64,000 nt of DNA from Kineothrix sp. MSJ-39 (lineage in GTDB: Bacteria; Bacillota; Clostridia; Lachnospirales; Lachnospiraceae), in the NCBI RefSeq assembly GCF_018917935.1, contig NZ_JAHLPN010000005.1, forward strand, positions 62,001-126,000. The letters run 5' to 3'. Under the pieces are notes generated by a model. The model saw nothing but the letters and a program-made list of their open reading frames with translations. It did no database searches and was not told where the DNA came from. Shown piece by piece: positions 33,555-42,561 of the stretch. Position 1 is the stretch's first letter. Every line of letters starts with the position of its first letter. The position numbers and the translations under genes are program-made.

Positions 33555-36074
33555 TCAGAATATTTTCTTTACCATGGCTCTCGGAATTAATGCCGCAATC
33601 ACCCCAAATACAGGGATACATGCAAGCATCGGCCAGATCACATAATGACTGGTGAACATGATCATACCACCGGCAATCGCATATACAACGTAGTAATTCA
33701 GTAGCTGCCCTACCGTCAGTACAAGTACAAATGCAAGTCCCATTCTCAGCATTCCTTCAAAGGAAAGCATGAAAGCGATCTGCTTTTTTGTCATACCGAC
33801 AGACCATAAGATTTTCAGTTCCTGTTTCCGTTCATGGATCGAGGTGTAAGTCAGATTGATAAAATTCAAAATGCCAATCAGCGCCAGGATCGCACTCAAC
33901 GCACCTCCTACGATCAGAAACATGTTTACCATATCTTTAAATTCCTGCAGATACATTTTTCTGGATTTAAAATCCAACTTTTGATTTGTCACATCACAAT
34001 ACTGTTCTACATACGCCTCATCCGCCTCAAGATACTCCTTCTCCACATTGATCATGAATTGCAAAGCGCCCTTCGCCTGTGGCACAACCTTCAGATATTC
34101 CGCAGCGGGTATTGTTATATAGATGTCCATTCCATGGCTGTGCATTGGTCCCATGACATATGGCACATCTCCGATTCCAATGACCTCATATTCCTTTGTG
34201 CTGCCATCCGGCAGCTGAACCGGTATTTTCTCTCCTACCTGATACAGCGCCAGATCCGCATCGTTGCCGTCACTATCCAACATAGAAGATACAATGGCAT
34301 AATCGCCGGAGCAAAAAGTATTCCAGTCGACCTTATCCGTTTCCAGTTCCAGTGCATGGAAGACCAGCTCATCCACACCATACAAATGAGAGCTGATCTC
34401 TTTCCGGTCGTAAACACACGAATCCCACCACTCTTTTTCATCCGGGCTTTGCACATACCAGTCAGTATGTTCCTCATATATTTTTTTCATCCTTTCCCAT
34501 GCATCGCCTTCCAGCTTCTGCTCCGATTCCTCCATATAGATTGCACCGGATTCTGTAACACCATCCATTGCTCTGAGTGCTTCCATATCCTGTGCAGATA
34601 CTCCCTCCAGATTTTTGTCAATAGCACTGAGATTATATAACGTGGCATCTGCAATGGAAAAATCACTGCCCGCAAACATGGAAATATATTTATCTTCATC
34701 AAAGCAGGAAACGATCGATACTGTAACATTGATCATCAGAACGCTGAGTACCATGGATAATAGCACCGCTGTCGTTCTCTTCTTATTTCTTTTCAGATTT
34801 TCCCATGCCATGGAAAACGGCGTTACCCACTTTGCCTTTTTATGCTTTGACAGCTTTTCTACCGGACAGTCACTGAACTTTACAGCCTCTACCGGAGATA
34901 TTTTCCGAATGATCCTGCAGGGCTTTGCGCAACTGATCCTGACTGTGATCCACGCAAATACAGCACAGGCAAGAAACACAAATCCATTCGGATAAACCTT
35001 GCATGCATCTGTCAACATATTATTTGCAATCAGAGGCACTACAAAATATGATATCAGATAGCCCAGAAGCATGCCTACCGGGATCGCGATCACACTTAAA
35101 AACAATGCCTGCCTTAAAACCATTTTTTTCAACTGCCTGTTCGTCATTCCGATCGTTTTCAACAGACCATAATAATGAATATCGGACGTGATCGCGATCA
35201 GGAAAATGTTATAAATGATCAGATACCCCGCCAAAATGATCATGATCAATATAACTGCAACGATCAGAACGGTTGTTGCATCCAGCTCACTTGTCGTATA
35301 TGCCCAGTTAATGCCATCCTTGATTTCCTCTCCGAAACCGAGTCTGTCCTTCAGCGCATCCATTTTTCCTGTAATATTGAAGGAAGAACTGAAATTAAAA
35401 TCAGGATTGATGGAACCTGCATAGGAATTTGCCTGCATATATCTGTTATAATCCTCTCTATTCTTCCAGACAGGCGCAAAACTTTCCTGAAATTCTTTTG
35501 AAAAATAAATTTCATTTGTCAGCGTCGACGCCGGTTTCTCCCAGATCCCGCAGACTTTAAAATCTCCTTCATAGGTATCAAATCCATTGGTGAGCTGCAG
35601 ATGCAGGATCTGTCCAAGCTCGTGTGGAACACCGAAGGCGTCCAGAACCGCAGTACAGGTTGCCACTTCCTCATATTTTTGAGGCAGCGTTCCTGTCTCC
35701 GGGTAAGAATAGCTCTGCTTTGCGCAAAGAGGCTCCGTGTATCTGATCTCTGTATAATCTTCAGATAATTCTTCATTTAACACTTCTCCAAGTATGACAT
35801 TATAGGACAGATCGTAAATTTTTGTATCTGTTTTGAGCTTATCATATTCTTCCTGTGTCAGATACTTGAAACCTGCATGTGTGTATGTACCGACCTGATA
35901 GCAGGTTGCAGTTTCAAGCGATTTGATCAGACTGCTTATCACCGTAAACAGCGTGGTGAGCATGACCGTTGTTAAAATGATCGCTGCCAGCAGGATACTG
36001 TTTCTCTTTTTATTTGCCAGTATGCTCTTTTTACTGATATTCGCAATACATTTCCCATTTTGCACCTTACGCAT
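33555..36074 (-). CDS. FtsX-family ABC permease (MacB/Bce-like)
   Basis: 839 residues with the two-fold FtsX layout: a first helix (about 25-47), a large outer region (about 50-260), three helices (about 265-370), a second transmembrane helix (about 425-445), another outer region (450-700), and three final helices. Such permeases pair with LolD-type ATPases for peptide sensing, lipoprotein or toxin-peptide handling. It overlaps the ATPase gene by 8 bp. The downstream-acting two-component genes upstream on the same strand suggest antimicrobial peptide response, an inference from gene context. Confidence 0.9.
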   Translation of the reverse strand: MRKVQNGKCIANISKKSILANKKRNSILLAAIILTTVMLTTLFTVISSLIKSLETATCYQVGTYTHAGFKYLTQEEYDKLKTDTKIYDLSYNVILGEVLNEELSEDYTEIRYTEPLCAKQSYSYPETGTLPQKYEEVATCTAVLDAFGVPHELGQILHLQLTNGFDTYEGDFKVCGIWEKPASTLTNEIYFSKEFQESFAPVWKNREDYNRYMQANSYAGSINPDFNFSSSFNITGKMDALKDRLGFGEEIKDGINWAYTTSELDATTVLIVAVILIMIILAGYLIIYNIFLIAITSDIHYYGLLKTIGMTNRQLKKMVLRQALFLSVIAIPVGMLLGYLISYFVVPLIANNMLTDACKVYPNGFVFLACAVFAWITVRISCAKPCRIIRKISPVEAVKFSDCPVEKLSKHKKAKWVTPFSMAWENLKRNKKRTTAVLLSMVLSVLMINVTVSIVSCFDEDKYISMFAGSDFSIADATLYNLSAIDKNLEGVSAQDMEALRAMDGVTESGAIYMEESEQKLEGDAWERMKKIYEEHTDWYVQSPDEKEWWDSCVYDRKEISSHLYGVDELVFHALELETDKVDWNTFCSGDYAIVSSMLDSDGNDADLALYQVGEKIPVQLPDGSTKEYEVIGIGDVPYVMGPMHSHGMDIYITIPAAEYLKVVPQAKGALQFMINVEKEYLEADEAYVEQYCDVTNQKLDFKSRKMYLQEFKDMVNMFLIVGGALSAILALIGILNFINLTYTSIHERKQELKILWSVGMTKKQIAFMLSFEGMLRMGLAFVLVLTVGQLLNYYVVYAIAGGMIMFTSHYVIWPMLACIPVFGVIAALIPRAMVKKIF

Positions 36075-36753
36075 GGATCTGACCCCCTCCCGCTAAAATG
36101 CGTCCATCCTCAATACGGATGATGCGGTCAGCCATCTGCGCGATCTCCTCGTTATGTGTGATCATAACGATCGTCTGTTTAAATTTCTGCCCAGTTACCT
36201 TAAGCAAACCCAATACATCCTGACTTGTCTTGGAATCCAGATTTCCGGTCGGCTCATCTGCCAGAATAATAGATGGTTTTGTGGCAAGTGCTCTCGCGAT
36301 CGCCACCCTCTGCTGCTGTCCGCCGGAAAGCTGATTTGGCAGACTGTTTTTCTTTTCGGTAAGACCTAATGTCTCAATTACCTGTTCTATGAATGCCTCA
36401 TCCACTCTGCCGCCGTCTAACTGGATCGGCAGTACGATATTCTCATATACGTTCAGCACCGGAACAAGATTATATGCCTGAAACACAAAACCGATCTTTC
36501 TTCTTCTGAAAATAGTCAGTTCTTCCTCTTTCAGGTCAAAGATCTTTTTCCCATCTACCAGCACAGTACCTGCTGTAGGGCGGTCAAGTCCTCCCAGCAT
36601 ATGCAGGAGTGTGGACTTTCCGCTGCCCGATGTACCGACGATTGCTACAAATTCGCCCTGTTCTACCGACAGATCCACGCCATCCAATGCTTTCACACAT
36701 ACCATGTTCTGGTCATAATATTTCTTCAGATTTTCTGTTCTTAAAATTTCCAT
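36067..36753 (-). CDS. ABC transporter ATP-binding protein (LolD/MacB/BceA type)
   Basis: 228 residues from the ATG at 36753 (AGGA 7 nt upstream); the frame is open to 36831 but that extension crosses a hairpin. Walker [10 protein letters not shown], signature LSGGQQQR, Walker [13 protein letters not shown] and the switch His in MITHNEE are intact. It energises the FtsX permease, with which it overlaps by 8 bp. The kinase and response regulator genes lie directly upstream. Confidence 0.95.
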   Translation of the reverse strand: MEILRTENLKKYYDQNMVCVKALDGVDLSVEQGEFVAIVGTSGSGKSTLLHMLGGLDRPTAGTVLVDGKKIFDLKEEELTIFRRRKIGFVFQAYNLVPVLNVYENIVLPIQLDGGRVDEAFIEQVIETLGLTEKKNSLPNQLSGGQQQRVAIARALATKPSIILADEPTGNLDSKTSQDVLGLLKVTGQKFKQTIVMITHNEEIAQMADRIIRIEDGRILAGGGQIHA

Positions 36754-36798
36754 TTTGCTTTCCTTTCCATTGTAGTTTATTATAATCCCGTCAATTAA

Positions 36799-36833
36799 AT
36801 ATGCTGGGTATTTCTTTACAATACCCAGCATAT
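36799..36833 (-). terminator. Strong hairpin between the histidine kinase and the ABC genes
   Basis: Exact 13-bp arms ATATGCTGGGTAT/ATACCCAGCATAT with a 9-nt loop, followed on the minus strand by TTTAATTG. It would end or attenuate the two-component transcript. A TATAAT box just beyond (36779-36784) may give the ABC pair its own start. Confidence 0.65.
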
Positions 36834-36865
36834 CGCATTGTTCTTTCCAGATTCTTTCTCAAATC

Positions 36866-37738
36866 TTACAATGTTGCAATATTTGGAACCTCCATCCGTG
36901 CATCTCTTGGAAAGCATATATCAAATGTAGAACCCTTTAAGACCTCTGACCTGACCTTTATGTATCCTCCGTTATGTTCCACGATTTCCCGCGCCAGATA
37001 TAAGCCGATGCCTATTCCTTCTTTGTCATGCACTGCTTTACCTCTGTAAAACCGTCCAAACAATAACGGAATTTCTTCTTCCGCAATGCCCACACCCTGA
37101 TCTGTGATCCGTATTCCCGAAAAAAATTCATAAGAAAACTCTTCCACAGAAATCACTGTACCTGCGTCTGAATACTTGATCGCATTGTCCAGAATGTTAT
37201 AAACTGCTTCCACAACCCATTTTTCGTCAATGTTTGCCTGATAGCAGTTACCTTCTTTTATACAGATCGTTATCTTCTTTTCGGTAGCTTTAGGCAACGC
37301 CTGTTCCACCGCTTTGCTGATGATTGTCTGATAAGCAGTTATCTTTTGCTCATATTGGAAGATTCCGGTCTCAAGCCGTGACATTTTCACAAGTGCACCG
37401 ATCAGGCTTTCCAGCTTCTTTCCCTGCGCATGTATTTCACCTGCATATTCCTTTTCCTTCTCTGTCTCCGCTTCCTCTGTCAACAGTTCCGCATACATCA
37501 GTATATTCGTAAGCGGTGTTTTTGTCTGGTGCGAAATATTTGTGATGAGCTCCTTTATGTTATTCTTTTCTTCACAGATCTTCTTTTCAGACATCGATGC
37601 TGTAGTCAGATAACGCATCAGCTTTGTCTGCAATTTTGAGAGCTCACTTTCATCAAAGCAGTTTTCCTCAAAAGTGCCTGCGATCGCATCATCCAGCATC
37701 TGATTTAAAATTTCATATTCGTTTCTTCTAAATTTCAT
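36866..37738 (-). CDS. Soluble sensor histidine kinase
   Basis: 290 residues. DHp histidine in NISHQTKTPLTN, ATPase N-box NILDNAIKYSDAG, G-boxes DQGVGIAEE and GIGIGLYLA. Unlike the usual BceS kinases it has no membrane helix; residues 1-95 are helical and soluble. It probably senses through a partner, such as the FtsX permease, or an internal signal. It partners with the OmpR-type regulator 51 bp upstream. ATG at 37738 is weakly supported by a GGTGGAAAC ribosome site. Confidence 0.9.
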   Translation of the reverse strand: MKFRRNEYEILNQMLDDAIAGTFEENCFDESELSKLQTKLMRYLTTASMSEKKICEEKNNIKELITNISHQTKTPLTNILMYAELLTEEAETEKEKEYAGEIHAQGKKLESLIGALVKMSRLETGIFQYEQKITAYQTIISKAVEQALPKATEKKITICIKEGNCYQANIDEKWVVEAVYNILDNAIKYSDAGTVISVEEFSYEFFSGIRITDQGVGIAEEEIPLLFGRFYRGKAVHDKEGIGIGLYLAREIVEHNGGYIKVRSEVLKGSTFDICFPRDARMEVPNIATL

Positions 37739-37789
37739 GTTTCCACCTATGCTGCCATCACAAATATCTGCTATCCGGCAGATGCGCCG

Positions 37790-38467
37790 CTATCCTTTCA
37801 AAACATATCCAATACCGTATATAGTATGGATCAGCCGCTCCCCGGGGCTTTCTATTTTATCCCGCAGTCTTTTCACACTGACAGACAATGCATTTTCATC
37901 CACATACTGCTGATTCTGCCATACATGGTCGATCAGCTTTTCCCGGGAAAGCGTGATCCCTTCATTTTCCGTGAAATATTTCAGCAGGCGGATCTCCGTC
38001 TTACTCAGCTCAATTTCTGTACCATTTCTCTGAAACAACAAATTGTCAAAATCCAGAAACAAACCATGTTTTTCGTATCTGTTTGCATGCTCTGCCTGTC
38101 TGGATCCTGCTCTTGCCAGCAGATTGTTCACGCGAAGCCTTAATGTCATGAGCGAAAATGGCTTTGTGACATAATCATCTGCCCCCAGCGTCAGTCCCAT
38201 CACCTCGTCCAGTTCCGTATCGTTCGCCGTAAGTATCAGGATCGGTACATTGGATATCTTTCTGACTTGCCTCAAATAATCAAATCCGTTTCCGTCCGGC
38301 AGATTGATATCCAGGATCACAAGATCCGCCTGCTCTATATGCTGAATCTCACCTAGTGAAAAAAACTGACGACACTCATATGCTTCATTTCCAAGCGTCA
38401 GCTCAATTCCGTGATTCAGTGCCACGTCATCTTCTATGATGTAGATTATCTTTTTGTCCTGTGCCAT
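37790..38467 (-). CDS. OmpR-family response regulator
   Basis: 225 residues from the ATG at 38467, which follows AGGAG; a TTG five codons upstream is the alternative. The receiver has IIEDD, phosphoacceptor Asp in VILDINLPDG and Lys in VTKPF. The winged helix is C-terminal (RNGTEIELSKTEIRLLKYF through YVDENALSVSVKRLRDKI). It probably activates the FtsX/ABC genes downstream. An extended -10 (TGCTATGAT; -10 at 38571-38576) precedes it. Confidence 0.94.
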   Translation of the reverse strand: MAQDKKIIYIIEDDVALNHGIELTLGNEAYECRQFFSLGEIQHIEQADLVILDINLPDGNGFDYLRQVRKISNVPILILTANDTELDEVMGLTLGADDYVTKPFSLMTLRLRVNNLLARAGSRQAEHANRYEKHGLFLDFDNLLFQRNGTEIELSKTEIRLLKYFTENEGITLSREKLIDHVWQNQQYVDENALSVSVKRLRDKIESPGERLIHTIYGIGYVLKG

Positions 38468-38614
38468 TTTGCTCTCCTGCAAGTTGTCATTACATTTCTG
38501 TATCCATCCGTAAAAGCCATCTCTTAAATGGTCAGGCTTATTACAGCTTTACATCGTTTTGAATACTTACATCATAGCATATTTTCAGGCGTTTGGAATT
38601 TCTTTTACACGCTT

Positions 38615-39730
38615 TCACTGAATATCTATCGAAACCGGCTCCTCTCCCGGCTTAACCAGAAGCAATAACGACTGTATCTCATCCACATCTACCACGCGGT
38701 CATAACCTGTGATATGGTATGCATGTGTTGCATCCGTATAGCCGACATTTCCGCCATCTGCCAGATACGGAATATGGGTTCCGTCTTTCAGAATGACACC
38801 TTTTACTTCCGGGATTCCAATTTCATCTTCATTTGCCTCCATATCCGCAGAAACTGTGTAATTTACCCGCATGGATATCGGTGATATTTCCGCGTCTGTG
38901 ACTGTAATGTCCGCTCCCGCCAATTCTTTATTGATATCAAAATGCTTTGCGGAGCTGACATCAGGCAGTTTCATTTCAAATTTCCATACGCCGTCTTTTT
39001 CATTGGTAAAATCCGTTTTATATAAGGTTCCCAGATTCTCAAACTCCACATTTACTGTTTTACCTAACAGTGTATCTTTTTCATCGGCAACAAATGCCTT
39101 GATAATATATTCCAGATTACCATTTTCATCCAGATAATGACTTATGACATCTCCATCCTCTCCGAACTGAATAGCACTTCCGTCCTCATACACCGGGGTT
39201 CCATTTTCATCCGGTACGATCCCATCATAAATTGATCCTGCCATATTCAACAGGACATCTTTGGAATCCACATTAACGCTTTCAAATCCCGGTTCCTTGT
39301 CCCCACTTACCTGATATCCTGAGATAGTAAAAGACATGTAGGCAAAACGCTCGTCCACAATGACTGTATCAGGCGCGATCGTTACCCCATTATCTACAAC
39401 CTTTAATGCTTCATAATCAGCCTTTTCCGGATAAATTTCAGCAATGCTGTCATTTGTCAACTGCTGTTGCTGTGTATCACTTGCCTGTATATTGCCATTC
39501 ATCCCCCTTCCCCAGTAATGATGAATCGCAGCCACCACACTTGCACTGCTGACTGCCAGTATACATGCACCTGCGATGACCGCAGCCTGTGATTTCAACC
39601 ATGTTCTCTTATTCTTCTTGCTCATTATGACACAATCCTCCTGTCTGATCATTTCAAAGGCATGATTGGTCTTCTTTAATACACTTTCTGATAATTCAAT
39701 TTCTTCCGGTAATATTTTTTCTTCCATCAT
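38615..39730 (-). CDS. DUF4179 membrane protein, anti-sigma-like
   Basis: 371 residues: a cytoplasmic N-terminus (1-47), one transmembrane helix (about 48-68), then a large outer DUF4179-type beta-rich region. Such proteins are usually encoded right after an ECF sigma factor and act as its anti-sigma or sensor. Here the ATG (39730, AGGAG upstream) overlaps the end of the sigma gene by 4 bp. The sigma partner is damaged, so this gene may have lost its regulatory target, although its own frame is intact. Confidence 0.85.
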   Translation of the reverse strand: MMEEKILPEEIELSESVLKKTNHAFEMIRQEDCVIMSKKNKRTWLKSQAAVIAGACILAVSSASVVAAIHHYWGRGMNGNIQASDTQQQQLTNDSIAEIYPEKADYEALKVVDNGVTIAPDTVIVDERFAYMSFTISGYQVSGDKEPGFESVNVDSKDVLLNMAGSIYDGIVPDENGTPVYEDGSAIQFGEDGDVISHYLDENGNLEYIIKAFVADEKDTLLGKTVNVEFENLGTLYKTDFTNEKDGVWKFEMKLPDVSSAKHFDINKELAGADITVTDAEISPISMRVNYTVSADMEANEDEIGIPEVKGVILKDGTHIPYLADGGNVGYTDATHAYHITGYDRVVDVDEIQSLLLLVKPGEEPVSIDIQ

Positions 39731-40104
39731 ATGAATTCTCCTCTCCGTAAAACTTTGCGAGCTGCTTTCTTCCTCTTGAAAGATATGTTTTTATCGTATT
39801 TTGCACTTTCTTCACATTGATCCAGTCCAATATAAACTCTTTTTTCTCTCAAAATAGTATAACAATGATTGATCAGTATTCTTGTAAGCCATGTCTTAAA
39901 GTATTGCGGCTTCTTCAAGGTATCTATCTTTTCCCAGCACGATAATATAGTATCCTGCATCGCATCTCCGGCATCTTCTTCACTTGCCAGAATGGCGATT
40001 GCAACGCGATACATATCCTTCATCTGTAAGTCCAGCAATTCGCAAAAAGCATCTTTATCACGCCTTTGTGCTCGTTTGACTAAAAATATGTTTTCTGTAT
40101 TCAT
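39727..40104 (-). CDS. ECF sigma factor gene broken by deletion; region 4 lost (likely pseudogene)
   Basis: 125 residues from the ATG at 40104 (AGGAG upstream). Sigma region 2 is intact (about 3-90: DAFCELLDLQMKDMYRVAI, DAGDAMQDTIL, TWLTRILINHC). Region 4, needed for -35 recognition, is absent, and ECF factors are usually 160-190 residues. In the next frame the DNA still encodes a typical region 4 end, NTIKTYLSRGRKQLA, finishing at a stop at 39696-39698. So an internal, out-of-frame deletion removed about 40-45 codons and shifted the frame. The current stop overlaps the DUF4179 start. It is probably non-functional. Confidence 0.8.
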   Translation of the reverse strand: MNTENIFLVKRAQRRDKDAFCELLDLQMKDMYRVAIAILASEEDAGDAMQDTILSCWEKIDTLKKPQYFKTWLTRILINHCYTILREKRVYIGLDQCEESAKYDKNISFKRKKAARKVLRRGEFI

Positions 40105-40212
40105 TTTTTCTCCTGCGCGCATATCTGTAATTTTAAAATAAAGCGTCCTTTATTTCATTTTACATACATTAGACGGAGATTGGTGGGATTGGGTTTCAAG
40201 AATATGAAAAAA

Positions 40213-40240
40213 GGGTTCCAGAGGAAATCCTCTGGAACCC
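40213..40240 (-). terminator. Terminator after the NTF2-like gene
   Basis: Exact 12-bp arms GGGTTCCAGAGG/CCTCTGGAACCC with a 4-nt loop, followed on the minus strand by six T (complement of 40207-40212). A textbook intrinsic terminator. Confidence 0.9.
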
Positions 40241-40309
40241 TATAAACCCATAGTGTGAAAATATACTAAGATCTAATTGCATTTAGAATCTGTAAAATTT
40301 GTAGTAATT

Positions 40310-40675
40310 CTATTCTCCATATGGATAATAATGCTCTGCCTTCGACTGAAACTCCTTCAAATCACAAATCTTCCTATCCGCATCAAACTCCGCAATGGTA
40401 ACCCCGTTAAAGCCATCCACATTACCATCATAGTTGCACTTAAAATACCACTCTACAACGACTGTATTTTCTGAAACAATCACACGCTTTATATTCCACT
40501 GTAAAACCGTACCTTTCCGATTCCATTCTTCAAACCATCTGATTACCTGTCCAATGCCTTTATATACCGGACCATAACACTCACTGTAAATAACATTGTC
40601 ACTGAAAATCTGTTTTACAACAGTAATATCTTTATCCAACCAGCATTGAAAATATTTTCTAATAACCTCTTCCAT
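40310..40675 (-). CDS. NTF2/SnoaL-like small protein
   Basis: 121 residues from the ATG at 40675 (GGGAG 9 nt upstream); a GTG seven codons earlier is less likely. The sequence follows the SnoaL/NTF2 cone fold: N-terminal helices with YFQCWLDKDITVVKQIFSDNVIYSE, then beta strands with VIRWFEEWNRKG and VVVEWYFKC. These are small-ligand binding or isomerase-type proteins, often uncharacterised. It is a single gene with its own terminator. No substrate can be named. Confidence 0.8.
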   Translation of the reverse strand: MEEVIRKYFQCWLDKDITVVKQIFSDNVIYSECYGPVYKGIGQVIRWFEEWNRKGTVLQWNIKRVIVSENTVVVEWYFKCNYDGNVDGFNGVTIAEFDADRKICDLKEFQSKAEHYYPYGE

Positions 40676-40789
40676 TCTACTGTTCTCCCTTTCCACATAA
40701 ACTTGTTATAGTACTTACAACTTTACCCTTGCAACAAGTGTTTCAAATCCTTAATTAAATAAATATTCAAGCATACAAAAAGAACCAAA

Positions 40790-42295
40790 TTATTTTTTTC
40801 GGTATCGTCTATCACGGTTACTACCGATAATTTCAATATGGTCGGAAAGACCTTTTAAAATATCTTTTGTTCGACTTTCTTTCAAACCTAACAATTCACA
40901 GAAATCCCAAATACCATACTCTTTTCCATCTTCCATAAATTCAAGAATTCTATCATATTGCATTTGAGTTTTCTTAGTCACTTTCTTACCGCCGCTTTTT
41001 ATCGCCGTTTTTTTATCGCCGCTTTTTATCGCCGCTTTTTTATCGCCGCTTTTTTTGAACGAAAGCGACAGTACCGTTCTATCAGGATCAAATCTCTCCT
41101 CAATCACCGGTTCTTCTAGACCTTCATCTGCCCAAACATTAAAGATATTCGGCACACCACTTCCAGCACGTTCACCGATATTGATAAGATTAAACATCTT
41201 CATAAGTGCCTTGTTTCGCGGATCGGATTCACCGCCAAGACGCATCTGCTTTTTACCCGTTCTGATATAACCGGGATTTGCCAAAACCAGCTTGTCCGGC
41301 TCTTTTCGAATAACAATGCCACGCAAGCCATGATAATCTGCATTAATTAAACAGTTTGCCAATGCTTCGCGAATTGCCTTGTGTACCGGCGTATCGTCAA
41401 CACGCTCACCACCGGACATTTTGAATGGCACCTTAACATCTTTGATAATTTTGTTATAAACTCTGAAATAAAAGTCGCACACATTTCCGGACCATTCACC
41501 GGAACTGGACTGCAATCTGTCACTCCAGCGCGTAGTAGGATCTAACTCTTCTCTATAATCCAAGAAATACTCAGGGAAATGACGAACAATATTATACTCA
41601 TCCCCGAACATCAACATGCCCGCTGCCGTAGGATGCAACCTTCCATCTTCCTCAGAAATTGCAGCCGCACCAATGCTTCGCAAGTATTCATGATCACTCA
41701 AACGTTCAAATGGATGTCCTTCTTTTAATGTACGATGACTGTTGCGATATCCATGAATCGTATCATAATTCAAATCTTCCATATGAACCTTGTCCAGCAC
41801 TTCCATATCCATGGTACGCTCAGTCTGATCACGGAGCATTGTTTTTACCTGCAGTCGGGTACAGTGATAATCGCCCTCATAATTTCTGCGGAATGTACCA
41901 TTAAAAATATCATTATTAATGTACACCGGCTTCTGCTCGCGCTTTGCCATCGGCACATAAATGACCATAATGACATCCTTATTATCACCAACCTCATATA
42001 TCTGTACATCATCTTCTGACAGGAGATTGATACTTACCTTCTTAGAATTGTTCATATTATCCCAAAATTCTTTACGAAGTTTAGATGCATTCTGAAGACC
42101 AGTGGTTCTCCAACTACCATCCTTATTTTCTTTGACACCAAGAATAATAACTCCGCCATAGCAATTTGCAAAAGAAGAATAGGTATCCCACAAAGAAACT
42201 GGCAATCCACCTTCTGCTTTTTTCACTTCTCTTCTGTTATCTTCTCTATATTCATCAAACTGTGAAAGGTCAAAAGTATTTTTCAATGGGCTCAT
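40790..42295 (-). CDS. AlbA_2 (Schlafen-like)/HATPase putative transcriptional regulator with repeat tract
   Basis: 501 residues. N-terminal AlbA_2/Schlafen-like domain (about 10-145; EVKKAEGGLP, FANCYGGVIILGV). Next is an ATPase-like C-terminal domain of the HATPase_c_4 type (about 300-410; REALANCLINADYHG, GERAGSGVPNIF). A Lys-rich spacer made of a 9-residue repeat KSGDKKxAI (about 413-435) leads to a winged-helix end. Proteins like this are annotated as putative DNA- or RNA-binding regulators, and some relatives occur in defence contexts. The repeat is coded by 13- and 14-bp units rich in T runs and is prone to slippage. Confidence 0.85.
   Translation of the reverse strand: MSPLKNTFDLSQFDEYREDNRREVKKAEGGLPVSLWDTYSSFANCYGGVIILGVKENKDGSWRTTGLQNASKLRKEFWDNMNNSKKVSINLLSEDDVQIYEVGDNKDVIMVIYVPMAKREQKPVYINNDIFNGTFRRNYEGDYHCTRLQVKTMLRDQTERTMDMEVLDKVHMEDLNYDTIHGYRNSHRTLKEGHPFERLSDHEYLRSIGAAAISEEDGRLHPTAAGMLMFGDEYNIVRHFPEYFLDYREELDPTTRWSDRLQSSSGEWSGNVCDFYFRVYNKIIKDVKVPFKMSGGERVDDTPVHKAIREALANCLINADYHGLRGIVIRKEPDKLVLANPGYIRTGKKQMRLGGESDPRNKALMKMFNLINIGERAGSGVPNIFNVWADEGLEEPVIEERFDPDRTVLSLSFKKSGDKKAAIKSGDKKTAIKSGGKKVTKKTQMQYDRILEFMEDGKEYGIWDFCELLGLKESRTKDILKGLSDHIEIIGSNRDRRYRKK
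40991..41056. repeat. Short tandem repeat within the AlbA/HATPase gene
   Basis: Alternating 13- and 14-bp units of the form GCCG(C/T)T(5-7)ATC, about five in a row. A pair makes 27 bp and nine codons, so loss or gain of one unit shifts the frame while a pair keeps it. Confidence 0.85.
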
Positions 42296-42561
42296 CTCTT
42301 TTCTATTCTAAGATTGATTTTATCTTACTTCTCATCTAATAATTCTTTCACATCATCTTTATTTTATATATTTAATATTAACATAGTAATTTTTATTTGT
42401 ACACAAGTCTTAATAGTACAAAAAAGGTCATTTACGCCGCTCCACTATATCTCAGCCGCGAACTTTCCCCAATAAATAAACAAAAATAAACCCAGAAACA
42501 AACAAGCTTGTTCCTGGGCTATATTTTTACTTATTTACTTGGCTCATTGCCATCGCGCAGA
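42296..42561. terminator. Intergenic region with the tuf terminator
   Basis: The terminator stem CCCAG...CTGGG with inner AACA/TGTT (42491-42517) is followed on the minus strand by TTTATTTTTGTTT, ending the tuf transcript. The rest (42296-42480) is A+T-rich and shows no gene. Confidence 0.75.

Noticed and set aside
40790-42295. Confirmed anti-phage defence island around the AlbA/HATPase protein
   Set aside because: No partner nuclease, methylase or other defence gene is adjacent; such proteins are also ordinary regulators.
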